Assembly: GCA_001803875.1 (NCBI GenBank)
Contig: MHEO01000002.1
Location: 35,361 to 53,503 of the forward strand
DNA: 18,143 nucleotides
DNA from: Nitrospirae bacterium RIFCSPHIGHO2_01_FULL_66_17
GTDB lineage: Bacteria; Nitrospirota; Nitrospiria; 2-01-FULL-66-17
Direction: 5' to 3'
Part shown: one piece after another, positions 1-6,314 of the stretch
How positions within the stretch are numbered: position 1 is the stretch's first letter
Layout of the letters: the number at the start of each line of letters is the position of its first letter
Made by a program: the position numbers and the translations under genes
Notes under the pieces: generated by a model
The model's database searches: none
Seen by the model: only the letters and a program-made list of their open reading frames with translations
What the model was told of the DNA's origin: nothing

Positions 1-62
1 TTGCGGAGCGCCCCGCAGGCCCGTCATCCGGGCCGAGGAACGAGAGGGGTTAGGGAATCAGT

Positions 63-791
63 GTGAATGAACAGCTCGCGATATTGATCCAACTCCAGGA
101 TCTGGACGGCCGGCTGGACGCGATCGCCGAGAAGCGGCGGCAGTTTCCGCACGCGGTCGAGGCGGCGGGCAAGCCCGTGGAGGAGGCGCAGGCCGCCCTC
201 GCCGCGACGCAGGGGGAACTCGATGCGCTCAACCGCGACCGCCGCGCGAAAGAGCAGGATCTCCAGGAGCGCGAGGCGCGGATCGACAAGCTCCGCGCGC
301 GCGCCGGGGACCTCAAGTCCAACAAGGAATACCAGGCGCACCTGTTTGAAATCGAATTGGCCCAGCAGGAGAAGGGGACGGTCGAGGAGCGGCTGCTCGA
401 ACTGATGGATCGGACCGAGGCGATCCAGAAGGCGGTCCGGGAACAGGAGGAGCAGCTGGCGGTCCGGCGCCGGACCTTCGACGCGGAGCGGGTGCGCCTG
501 CAGGCCGAGCAGCAGGCGATGGAGGCCGAGGTCGAGCGGGTGTCGGCCGAGTCGAAGGCGCTTACCGACCGCCTCGCGCCCGGCCACCGGCAGACGTACG
601 AATACCTCCGAACGACCCGCAAGGGGCTCGCGGTCGCGGCGCTCAAGAACGGCACCTGCCAGGGATGCCGATTGTCGCTCCAGCCCCAACTGGTCGCGGA
701 CATCCGGAAGAACGAGAAGATCCTCACCTGCACGTACTGTCACCGCATCCTGTTTTCTCCCCCTCCGGGGTTGGAAGCGCAAAAAGCCTAA
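63..791 (+). CDS. Coiled-coil and C4 zinc-ribbon protein (DUF164 type)
   Basis: A 242-residue protein of the widespread C4-type zinc-ribbon family (DUF164/zf-RING_7), thought to bind nucleic acid or act around translation; no reaction is established. Residues about 5-165 are highly charged, rich in Glu, Arg, Gln and Ala with heptad-like spacing, consistent with a long antiparallel coiled coil. The C-terminal ribbon has two CxxC knuckles, C199/C202 (GTCQGC) and C223/C226 (CTYC). The GTG start at 63 is preceded by AGGGA at a usable distance. The next gene begins 4 bases after the stop, suggesting cotranscription. The length and domain order are normal for the family. Family assignment is firm from the pattern; the cellular role is not known from sequence. 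Confidence 0.9.
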   Translation: MNEQLAILIQLQDLDGRLDAIAEKRRQFPHAVEAAGKPVEEAQAALAATQGELDALNRDRRAKEQDLQEREARIDKLRARAGDLKSNKEYQAHLFEIELAQQEKGTVEERLLELMDRTEAIQKAVREQEEQLAVRRRTFDAERVRLQAEQQAMEAEVERVSAESKALTDRLAPGHRQTYEYLRTTRKGLAVAALKNGTCQGCRLSLQPQLVADIRKNEKILTCTYCHRILFSPPPGLEAQKA

Positions 792-795
792 AGCC

Positions 796-2391
796 GTGCG
801 CGGCGCGCGGGGTGCAGTCGCGGTGCTCGTCCTTGCCGCGTTGGGTTGCGGCGAGGGCCCGGCGCGGGTGTTGTCCTCGACGTGCGCGGCCTTCGCGGAG
901 CGCACCGAGATCGGGGGCGACGGCATCGCCACGGGGCTCGCCCTCTACCGGAAACGCCTCATCGGGTGGGAGGGGTGGACGGGCGCCGTCTCCCGTGAGC
1001 CGATCCGGTTCGCGCGGGTCGAAGTGGTCGGGTGCGAACGCGGCGCCGTCGTCGGCGCGGGGGAGACCGACGGGGACGGGCGGTACCGCGTCTCGTTCAT
1101 GAATCCAGGTCGGGTGGGCGTCTACGCGCGGGTCCTGTCGTCCGCGCCGCGGTATGCCTCGTCGGTGAAGCGGTCCCCCGCCGAGCCGGCGTTGTACGGG
1201 CTGGCGTCGCTGGCCGCGGACGATTCCGGTTCGGGCGAGACGCTCGTGTTTCCCGCCGTGGAGGCGGACGGCGCGGCGGGGGCTTTCAATATTTTGGATC
1301 AGGCGGTGCGCGGCGGCCGGGCCGTGGAGACCGCGACGGGATCGCCGCCCTCAACGCCGTTACAGTGGTACTGGTACGCGGGGAACCCGGACGGCACGGC
1401 GTACGACCCCTTCGCCCGAGCGATCAGCGTGTCGGGCCGAACCGAGGATCCGGACGAATTCGACGACGCGGTGTTGCTGCACGAGTACGGCCACTATGCG
1501 GCCGACGTCTACTCGAGAGACGACTCCCCGGGCGGCCCCCACTGGCTCGGGGATTCGGCCCTTGACCTCCGCCTGGCCTGGTCCGAGGGCTGGGCGACGT
1601 TCTTTTCCAGCGTGGTCCGAAACGACCCGCGGCACGTGGACACCTCGGGGACCGGCGTGCGCCTCGCCTTCGAGATCGAGGGGCCGTCGCTCGCCGACGC
1701 CGCGCGCTACGACACGAGCGAACTCGCGGTGGCGGCCGTGCTGTGGGATCTGTTCGACGACGCGAACGGAGACGAGGACGGCGGGCCGCTCTCGATCCCC
1801 TTCCCGCAGACGTGGAGCGTGGTCGCCGGGTTGTCCTCGGGCTTCACCACGGTCAGCTTCGAGGACTTCTGGGCGCGCTGGCTGGGCGGGAATCTCGGTG
1901 ACTTGACGCCCATCCTGGTCTTCCGCAGCATCGACCTGTGGGCCGATCTCTTCGAAGGGGCCCTCAACGACGACGCGCCGGCGCGGGCGAGTCCCATCGG
2001 ACTCGGCGTGATTCAGCACCACACGCTGTATCCCGCCTCGGACGCGGACCACGTGGTGTTCACGCCCGCGACCAACGGCACGTACACGGTGTCGACGTCG
2101 CGGTGCGTCGCGGACGCGTGCGACGCCCGGCTGTCCAACGCCGCCGACACGATCCTCGATGTTGCGGGCGTCGCGCCCGGGTTCTCGGCCGACAATCTCA
2201 CCGGCGTGCGCTATCCCGCGGCGTGCGGCCTTGCGTGCCCCCCCAACGACGCCGTCACCCTGTCGTCGCGGATCAGTTTCCCGGGGACGGCGGGAATCTC
2301 TTACGTTATCTCGATCAGGCGGTCGCCGTTCGCCCCCGATTCGGCCGGGGATCTGGGGGCCTACGACGTGGTGGTCACGAGGGTCCCCTGA
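796..2391 (+). CDS. Putative lipoprotein zinc metalloprotease (HEYGH)
   Basis: A 531-residue exported protein. It starts with a short basic/hydrophobic signal ending in AALGC, a lipobox with Cys18 as the likely lipidated residue. Residues about 65-110 look like a carboxypeptidase-regulatory/Ig-like fold (GETDGDGRYRVSF). The core carries H229-E-Y-G-H233, followed 31 residues later by E264 in WSEGWA, the arrangement of gluzincin metallopeptidases (HExxH plus a downstream Glu). The C-terminal ~120 residues resemble a pre-peptidase C-terminal (PPC) beta domain. The likely site is the outer membrane or periplasm; the substrate is unknown. The GTG at 796 lies 4 bases after the zinc-ribbon gene and lacks a clear Shine-Dalgarno, so translational coupling is probable. 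I know similar uncharacterised lipoproteins but no named member. Confidence 0.82.
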   Translation: MRGARGAVAVLVLAALGCGEGPARVLSSTCAAFAERTEIGGDGIATGLALYRKRLIGWEGWTGAVSREPIRFARVEVVGCERGAVVGAGETDGDGRYRVSFMNPGRVGVYARVLSSAPRYASSVKRSPAEPALYGLASLAADDSGSGETLVFPAVEADGAAGAFNILDQAVRGGRAVETATGSPPSTPLQWYWYAGNPDGTAYDPFARAISVSGRTEDPDEFDDAVLLHEYGHYAADVYSRDDSPGGPHWLGDSALDLRLAWSEGWATFFSSVVRNDPRHVDTSGTGVRLAFEIEGPSLADAARYDTSELAVAAVLWDLFDDANGDEDGGPLSIPFPQTWSVVAGLSSGFTTVSFEDFWARWLGGNLGDLTPILVFRSIDLWADLFEGALNDDAPARASPIGLGVIQHHTLYPASDADHVVFTPATNGTYTVSTSRCVADACDARLSNAADTILDVAGVAPGFSADNLTGVRYPAACGLACPPNDAVTLSSRISFPGTAGISYVISIRRSPFAPDSAGDLGAYDVVVTRVP

Positions 2392-2415
2392 GCGGCCCCC
2401 GCGCGGCGCCGCGTG

Positions 2416-2444
2416 TTGAGACTTTTGGCCGCCCCTGTTACAAT
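2416..2444 (+). promoter_or_regulatory. Sigma70-type promoter of the GAF-ANTAR gene
   Basis: TTGAGA (2416-2421), a 17-base spacer and TACAAT (2439-2444). Only 9 bases separate the -10 hexamer from the ATG at 2454, so the transcript should start at or within about 3 bases of the start codon and have no Shine-Dalgarno. Confidence 0.75.
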
Positions 2445-2453
2445 GCGCCCGCG

Positions 2454-3698
2454 ATGACGACGCGGGCTCGACCCTCCCAGACCGCCCTGGCCAGTGCGTT
2501 GCGCCAAAAGGACCGCGAGCTGGACGTCCTGCGGCGGATCAGCGAGACGATCAGCGGCACGCTCGATCAGGAAGCCGTGCTTGAGCGGATCATCGAGCTC
2601 GTGGTGGAGGTTACGCGCGGCGACGCCGCGTTCCTCTACCTGCTCGACGACACCCGCGAGGCGCTGGTCTTGCGGGCCTCCACGCAGCCCCACCCGAGCC
2701 TGATCGGGCGCATTCGGCTGGAACTCGGCGAGGGTATCACCGGCTGGGTGGCGCGCGAGCGCATGCCGGTCGCGATTGCCCGCGACGCGAGCGAGGACCC
2801 GCGGTTCAAGTTCTTCCAGAGCCTTCCCGAAGACCGCTATCACGCGTTCGTGTCGGTCCCGGTGATCGCCAAGAACGAGGTGATCGGCGTCATCAACGTC
2901 CAGCACCGCGATCCCCACCGGCACGAGGCGGGGGAGATCGCCCTGCTGGTCACCATCGGGCACCAGGTGGGGAGCGCCATCGAGAACGCCCGTCTCTACG
3001 AGGCCATGCGGCGCAAGACGCTCCAGCTCGAGACCCTCTCCCAGGTGAGCACGACCATCACGTCGACGCGCTACCTCGAAGAGATGTTGCATCTGATCGT
3101 GACGATCACGGCGCGGACGATGGGCTCGGCGATCTGTTCGATCATGCTGGCCGACGAGGCGCGCGGCGAATTGCACATCGCGGCCACGCAGAGCCTGTCC
3201 GAGGCGTATCGGAACAAGCCCGCGCTGAAGATCGGGGAGAGCGTCAGCGGCCGCGTCGTGAAGGAGCGCCGGGCGATCGCGGTGCCGGACGTGACGGCGG
3301 ATCCGTCCTACGTGTATCCCGACCTGGCCCGGCACGAGGGCCTGTGCTCACTGCTCTCGGTGCCCATGCTGTGTCAGGAGCGCGCGATCGGCGTGATCAA
3401 CAGCTACACGAGCGCGCCGCACGTGTTTCTTCCCGATGAGATCGGGTTGCTGGAGGCGATCGCGAATCAGGCGGCGGTGGCGATCGAAAACACGCGGCTC
3501 GTGGAAACGACGGCGCAGATGCGCGAGGCATTGGAGCTGCGCAAGGTCGTCGAGCGGGCAAAGGGCATCCTGATGCGCGAACGCCGGCTGACCGAGGAAG
3601 AAGCGTTTCGCGTGCTGCAGCGGCAGAGCATGAACAACCGCCGGCCGATGAGGCAGGTGGCGGAGGCCGTCATCGGCACCGCCCGCCCGCGGGTCTGA
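2454..3698 (+). CDS. GAF-GAF-ANTAR sensory regulator
   Basis: A 414-residue soluble regulator. GAF domain 1 spans about residues 38-184 (starting DQEAVLERIIEL and ending IGHQVGSAIENARLYEAM) and GAF domain 2 about 206-350, joined by a helical linker. An ANTAR RNA-binding domain follows at about 355-410 (AKGILMRERRLTEEEAF). ANTAR proteins bind paired stem-loops in leader RNAs and act as antiterminators, usually when activated by phosphorylation or a ligand; here the GAF domains would be the sensors. The frame is open far upstream, but ATG 2454 is chosen because a strong promoter ends 9 bases before it. The mRNA therefore looks leaderless. The target RNA is not identifiable in this window. Confidence 0.9.
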   Translation: MTTRARPSQTALASALRQKDRELDVLRRISETISGTLDQEAVLERIIELVVEVTRGDAAFLYLLDDTREALVLRASTQPHPSLIGRIRLELGEGITGWVARERMPVAIARDASEDPRFKFFQSLPEDRYHAFVSVPVIAKNEVIGVINVQHRDPHRHEAGEIALLVTIGHQVGSAIENARLYEAMRRKTLQLETLSQVSTTITSTRYLEEMLHLIVTITARTMGSAICSIMLADEARGELHIAATQSLSEAYRNKPALKIGESVSGRVVKERRAIAVPDVTADPSYVYPDLARHEGLCSLLSVPMLCQERAIGVINSYTSAPHVFLPDEIGLLEAIANQAAVAIENTRLVETTAQMREALELRKVVERAKGILMRERRLTEEEAFRVLQRQSMNNRRPMRQVAEAVIGTARPRV

Positions 3699-3746
3699 CG
3701 AAGCGATCCGCAGACCCTCTTCCGCGGACCCAGGGGGGGACCCGGC

Positions 3747-3932
3747 CTACGATGCGGCGGGGGGCGTGGCGGTCGGGCTCAGCTTGTCCTTCTTCACCCG
3801 CGGCTTGACCGCCGCTTTCTTCGCGGCCAGGGCCTTGGATTTCATCGCGGCCTGCCGTTTCGCGCGCGTCACTTCGCGCCGCCGCTTCTGCCGCCGTCGG
3901 AGTTCCTTCTGCCGTTCTCGCCCAGACGCCAT
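3747..3932 (-). CDS. Small Lys/Arg-rich protein
   Basis: A 61-residue, very basic protein beginning MASGRERQKELRRRQKRRR, with a long charged helix-forming N-terminal half and an Ala/Lys/Pro-rich tail. The start is decided by GGGAGG located 5-6 bases upstream of the ATG; the frame extends further upstream without a ribosome site. The opposite strand also has an open frame of 63 codons, but without a matching ribosome site. I do not recognise a family; composition suggests nucleic-acid or ribosome association, which is inference only. It is convergent with the GAF-ANTAR gene and divergent from fur. Confidence 0.72.
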   Translation of the reverse strand: MASGRERQKELRRRQKRRREVTRAKRQAAMKSKALAAKKAAVKPRVKKDKLSPTATPPAAS

Positions 3933-3969
3933 GTGTCCTCCCGTGAGATTGGATTGATCGGGGTACAGA

Positions 3970-3986
3970 GTTCGGTCCAACCGAAC
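3970..3986 (-). promoter_or_regulatory. Perfect palindrome upstream of the basic-protein gene
   Basis: GTTCGGT-CCA-ACCGAAC, 7-bp arms with a 3-base spacer. On the minus strand it lies 38 bases upstream of the ATG at 3932. A weak candidate promoter (TTGACT at 4024-4019, AAGAAT at 4001-3996, 17-base spacer) would place it at the very 5' end of the transcript. It may be an operator or an mRNA hairpin. Confidence 0.4.
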
Positions 3987-4088
3987 CGAGGAATCATTCT
4001 TTCGGAAAGCGCGCCGAAAGTCAAGGCACAGGGTCGGCCCGTGTCACTCTTCGACGGGCGCGCTTTGGACACGCGTCTTGGGCGCGTC

Positions 4089-4118
4089 TTGACACTGGGG
4101 GTGGCGTTCGACTATAGT
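4089..4118 (+). promoter_or_regulatory. Sigma70-type promoter of the fur/iron operon
   Basis: TTGACA (4089-4094), an 18-base spacer and TATAGT (4113-4118). Transcription should start near 4125, directly in front of an AT-rich inverted repeat. This is the only strong promoter seen for the four genes from 4148 to 6251. Confidence 0.8.
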
Positions 4119-4125
4119 GAAGATC

Positions 4126-4144
4126 GAAATTGAATTTAGATTTC
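4126..4144 (+). promoter_or_regulatory. Candidate Fur-family operator
   Basis: GAAATTGAATTTAGATTTC, a 19-base imperfect palindrome with perfect outer arms (GAAAT/ATTTC) centred on 4135, in an AT island between the -10 box and the fur ATG. It has the length of the classic 19-bp Fur box but matches the enterobacterial consensus at only 10 of 19 positions. Its place over the transcription start fits autorepression by the encoded Fur protein; this is inference. Confidence 0.5.
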
Positions 4145-4147
4145 AAA

Positions 4148-4642
4148 ATGAGAACACGTTCCCCCTCCTCATCGATCGTCAAATCGCAGTCCAAAGCGCT
4201 GCTGCACGCCCGCCTGCGTGAACACGGGCTCAAACTCACCCACCAGCGCGAGCTGATCGCCGAACTCTTTCTCCGTCAGGATCACATCACGGTCGAGGAT
4301 CTGTACCGCGAGGTCGCCAAGAAGGACCCCTCGATCGGGATCATCACGGTCTATCGGACGCTCAAGCTGCTCTGCCAGTGGGAGCTGGCCCAGGAGCGCC
4401 ACTTCGGGAAGGGCAAGACGATCTACGACAACGTGGCGCAGAAAGCCCACCACGACCATCTCATCTGCACCCACTGCGCGCGGATCATCGAGTTCGAGAA
4501 TTTTCAGATCGAGAAATTCCAGGAGCAGGTAGCGCGCGACCACGAGTTCCACATCACCTTTCACAAGCTCGAACTGTACGGGCTGTGCAAAGCGTGCCGG
4601 CGGGACGATGTCCGCCCTTCGAGGAGATCGGAGCATGCGTAA
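4148..4642 (+). CDS. fur: Ferric uptake regulator family protein
   Basis: A 164-residue Fur-family metal-dependent transcription repressor. The N-terminal winged helix is visible (HGLKLTHQRELIAELFL and IGIITVYRTLKLL), followed by the dimerisation domain with the metal segment H101-H102-D103-H104 and the structural zinc cysteines C107/C110 (CTHC) and C147/C150 (CKAC). The HHDHLIC and IIEFEN motifs favour Fur over PerR or Zur. ATG 4148 is chosen although no Shine-Dalgarno precedes it; a TTG in frame at 4130 is the alternative. It is the first gene of an operon: its last 8 bases overlap the next gene, and the downstream genes encode an FTR1 iron system, so it probably controls its own operon by iron status. 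Confidence 0.92.
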   Translation: MRTRSPSSSIVKSQSKALLHARLREHGLKLTHQRELIAELFLRQDHITVEDLYREVAKKDPSIGIITVYRTLKLLCQWELAQERHFGKGKTIYDNVAQKAHHDHLICTHCARIIEFENFQIEKFQEQVARDHEFHITFHKLELYGLCKACRRDDVRPSRRSEHA

Positions 4643-4982
4643 CATGACACGACGGATGGGGTTCTGCGCCGCCGGCGCGCTGGCGCTGGCGCTGGGGACG
4701 TCGGCGATGGCCGCCGACGTCGAGGAACGAACGCTGACGATCAAGGATCACGCCTTCAGCCCCGCCGAGGTGCGCGTCAAGGCGCACACCAAGACCAAGC
4801 TGATCGTGACCAACCAGGACGCGGCGGCGGAAGAGTTCGAAAGCCCGTCCCTCAATCGCGAAAAGATGATTCGGCCCGGCCAATCGGCGACGATTCTACT
4901 CCCACCGCTCAAGCCCGGTCGGTACGAGTTCTACGGCGAATTCCATCCTGAAACGGCGCGCGGCGCGGTCATCGCGGAATAG
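4635..4982 (+). CDS. Periplasmic cupredoxin-like protein lacking Cu ligands
   Basis: A 115-residue exported protein with a signal peptide ending near AMA-AD (about residue 27) and a single cupredoxin-like beta-sandwich of the kind found beside FTR1/EfeU permeases (EfeO-type cupredoxin). The classic type-1 copper His/Cys/Met set is not present: the first loop reads EEFES where a His is expected, and the C-terminal loop reads FYGEFHPETARG with no Cys. The acidic residues there could serve iron handling instead. GAGGAG lies 8 bases before ATG 4635; the start overlaps the end of fur by 8 bases. FTR1 follows 8 bases after the stop. The likely role is presenting or oxidising iron for the permease; the fold is clear, the role inferred from context. 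Confidence 0.85.
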   Translation: MRNMTRRMGFCAAGALALALGTSAMAADVEERTLTIKDHAFSPAEVRVKAHTKTKLIVTNQDAAAEEFESPSLNREKMIRPGQSATILLPPLKPGRYEFYGEFHPETARGAVIAE

Positions 4983-4990
4983 GAGCGTCG

Positions 4991-5812
4991 ATGCTGGGCA
5001 CATTCGTCATCACCTGGCGGGAGACGATCGAGGCGGCGCTGATCGTGGGGATCCTGCTCACCTACCTCGACAAGATCGGCCAATCCTCGCAGTTCCGCCT
5101 GGTGTTCTGGGGGGTGGCATGGGCCGTCGTCGCCGCCGCCGCGTTCGCCGGGCTCTCGACCTACGCGGCCGCCTTCTTCCAGGACACGGGACAGGAGATC
5201 TTTGCCGCCGCGATTCTGGGCCTGGCCACCGTCGTCCTGACCCACATGGTCGTCTGGATGCACCACAACGCCCGCGAGATCAAGGGGGGACTCCAGCACA
5301 AGGCCAAGCTGGCGATCGCCAAGCGGCAGTTGTGGGCCCTGGCCGTCTTGGCCTTCGTAGGAGTGTTCCGGGAAGGGGTGGAGACGGTGCTGTTCCTGTG
5401 GGGCCTGTTCCTGCAAGGCGGGGCTGGTCAGTCCGTCGGCTTGGCGGTGACCGGCGGATTCCTGGGCGTCGGAGTGGGTGTCCTGATGACGTGGGCGTTC
5501 TTCAAAGGGTTCGGGCACCTCGATCTCAAACCGTTCTTCCGCGTGAGCGGCGTCATCCTGATCTTCATGGCCGCGGGGATGCTGGCGACCGGCTTCGGCC
5601 ATCTGATCGCCGCCGGCCTGGTTCCCGGCATCGTCGAGCCGCTGTGGGACACGTCTTGGCTGTTGAGGGAGCGCAGCTTCGTGGGGTCGTTGGCGGCCGG
5701 GATCTTTGGCTACCGGTCTCACCCGTCCCTGGTCGAGGCGGGGAGCTACCTCCTCTACTTCCCGGTCGTCTTCGGGGTGCTGGAAATCCAACGGAGGCGG
5801 CATGCGGCATGA
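4991..5812 (+). CDS. FTR1-family high-affinity iron permease (EfeU-like)
   Basis: A 273-residue inner-membrane protein with about seven hydrophobic segments. It has the two FTR1 signature motifs: R10-E-T-I-E14 in the first helix and R127-E-G-V-E131 in the fourth (GVFREGVETVLF), which form the iron path in this family. An acidic D65-x3-E69 (DTGQE) lies in an external loop. The length matches EfeU (about 276). AGGAG sits 5 bases before ATG 4991, just after the stop of the preceding cupredoxin gene, and the 3' end overlaps the second cupredoxin gene by 11 bases. No EfeB peroxidase or full EfeO is present nearby, so the flanking cupredoxins probably replace them. It is probably repressed by Fur from the common promoter. 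Confidence 0.93.
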   Translation: MLGTFVITWRETIEAALIVGILLTYLDKIGQSSQFRLVFWGVAWAVVAAAAFAGLSTYAAAFFQDTGQEIFAAAILGLATVVLTHMVVWMHHNAREIKGGLQHKAKLAIAKRQLWALAVLAFVGVFREGVETVLFLWGLFLQGGAGQSVGLAVTGGFLGVGVGVLMTWAFFKGFGHLDLKPFFRVSGVILIFMAAGMLATGFGHLIAAGLVPGIVEPLWDTSWLLRERSFVGSLAAGIFGYRSHPSLVEAGSYLLYFPVVFGVLEIQRRRHAA

Positions 5813-6251
5813 CCGACGCGCGCGGCGGGCGGTGTGGATCGCAGTCGGCGTCGCGGCCGGTGCGGCGCTGCTGGCGGCGGCCGGTTCCCCTGCCGGAGCG
5901 GAAGACGAGGTCGACTCCGTGACGATCCATCTCCGCGAGTACCGGTTCGATCCCTCCGAAATCCGGTTGACCGTCGGCCGCGACAGCGAGCTGATCGTGA
6001 TCAACAACGGGACGGTTCCGCACGAGTTCGTGACCGAGGCGCTCCAGGACCTCGCGGTGGACGTCGAGATCGCCGGCGTGAGGGCGGAGACGTTAGGCGT
6101 GGCGGAGCTGGAGATCCCGCCCAAGGCTCGGGCCGTCGTGCGCTTCACCCCCGAGCGCGCCGGGGAATTTTCCTTCGCCTGCCGCGCCCTGCGCCCCACC
6201 GATCATCACCGGCAGGGCATGAGAGGCCGCCTACTGATCCGGGAGCCGTGA
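5802..6251 (+). CDS. Periplasmic cupredoxin with candidate Cu site
   Basis: A 149-residue exported cupredoxin. The basic N-terminus and hydrophobic run form a signal peptide ending near AGA-ED (about residue 34). Unlike the other cupredoxin of this operon, it keeps plausible type-1 copper ligands: H74 (VPHEF), C127 (FACR), H135/H136 and M139 (DHHRQGM). The Cys-His spacing is longer than in plastocyanin, so copper binding is likely but not certain. GGAGG at 5793-5797 serves ATG 5802; the gene overlaps the end of FTR1 by 11 bases. A role as the oxidase or electron carrier that prepares Fe for FTR1 uptake is inferred by analogy with multicopper-oxidase/FTR1 pairs. This is the last gene of the iron operon. 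Confidence 0.85.
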   Translation: MRHDRRARRAVWIAVGVAAGAALLAAAGSPAGAEDEVDSVTIHLREYRFDPSEIRLTVGRDSELIVINNGTVPHEFVTEALQDLAVDVEIAGVRAETLGVAELEIPPKARAVVRFTPERAGEFSFACRALRPTDHHRQGMRGRLLIREP

Positions 6252-6266
6252 CCGCCGCCCCGAATC

Positions 6267-6296
6267 TTGACACGCCATCCCCCCCGTGAGTACAGT
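6267..6296 (+). promoter_or_regulatory. Sigma70-type promoter of nadE
   Basis: TTGACA (6267-6272), an 18-base spacer and TACAGT (6291-6296). A ribosome site GGAGG (6304-6308) and ATG 6315 follow, leaving a leader of only about 12 bases. Confidence 0.78.
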
Positions 6297-6314
6297 CAAC
6301 AGCGGAGGGACGTG

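Noticed and set aside
1..62. End of an upstream gene or a structured RNA
   Set aside because: A 6-bp hairpin (GGCCCG/CGGGCC, 18-34) and frames running into the first gene are visible, but the stretch is too short to assign.
1938..2453. Upstream extension of the GAF-ANTAR frame
   Set aside because: It overlaps the metalloprotease gene with Arg/Gly-rich nonsense, and the promoter at 2416-2444 lies inside it.
3766..3957. 63-codon plus-strand frame opposite the small basic protein
   Set aside because: It lacks a ribosome site; the minus-strand frame has a strong GGGAGG at correct spacing.
4130..4147. TTG start for fur
   Set aside because: It would place the start inside the AT-rich palindrome; ATG 4148 is the more usual codon, though neither has a ribosome site and this remains an alternative.
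4931..6199. 422-codon minus-strand frame across FTR1 and cupredoxin B
   Set aside because: Antisense shadow without motifs or ribosome site; the plus-strand genes are clearly real.
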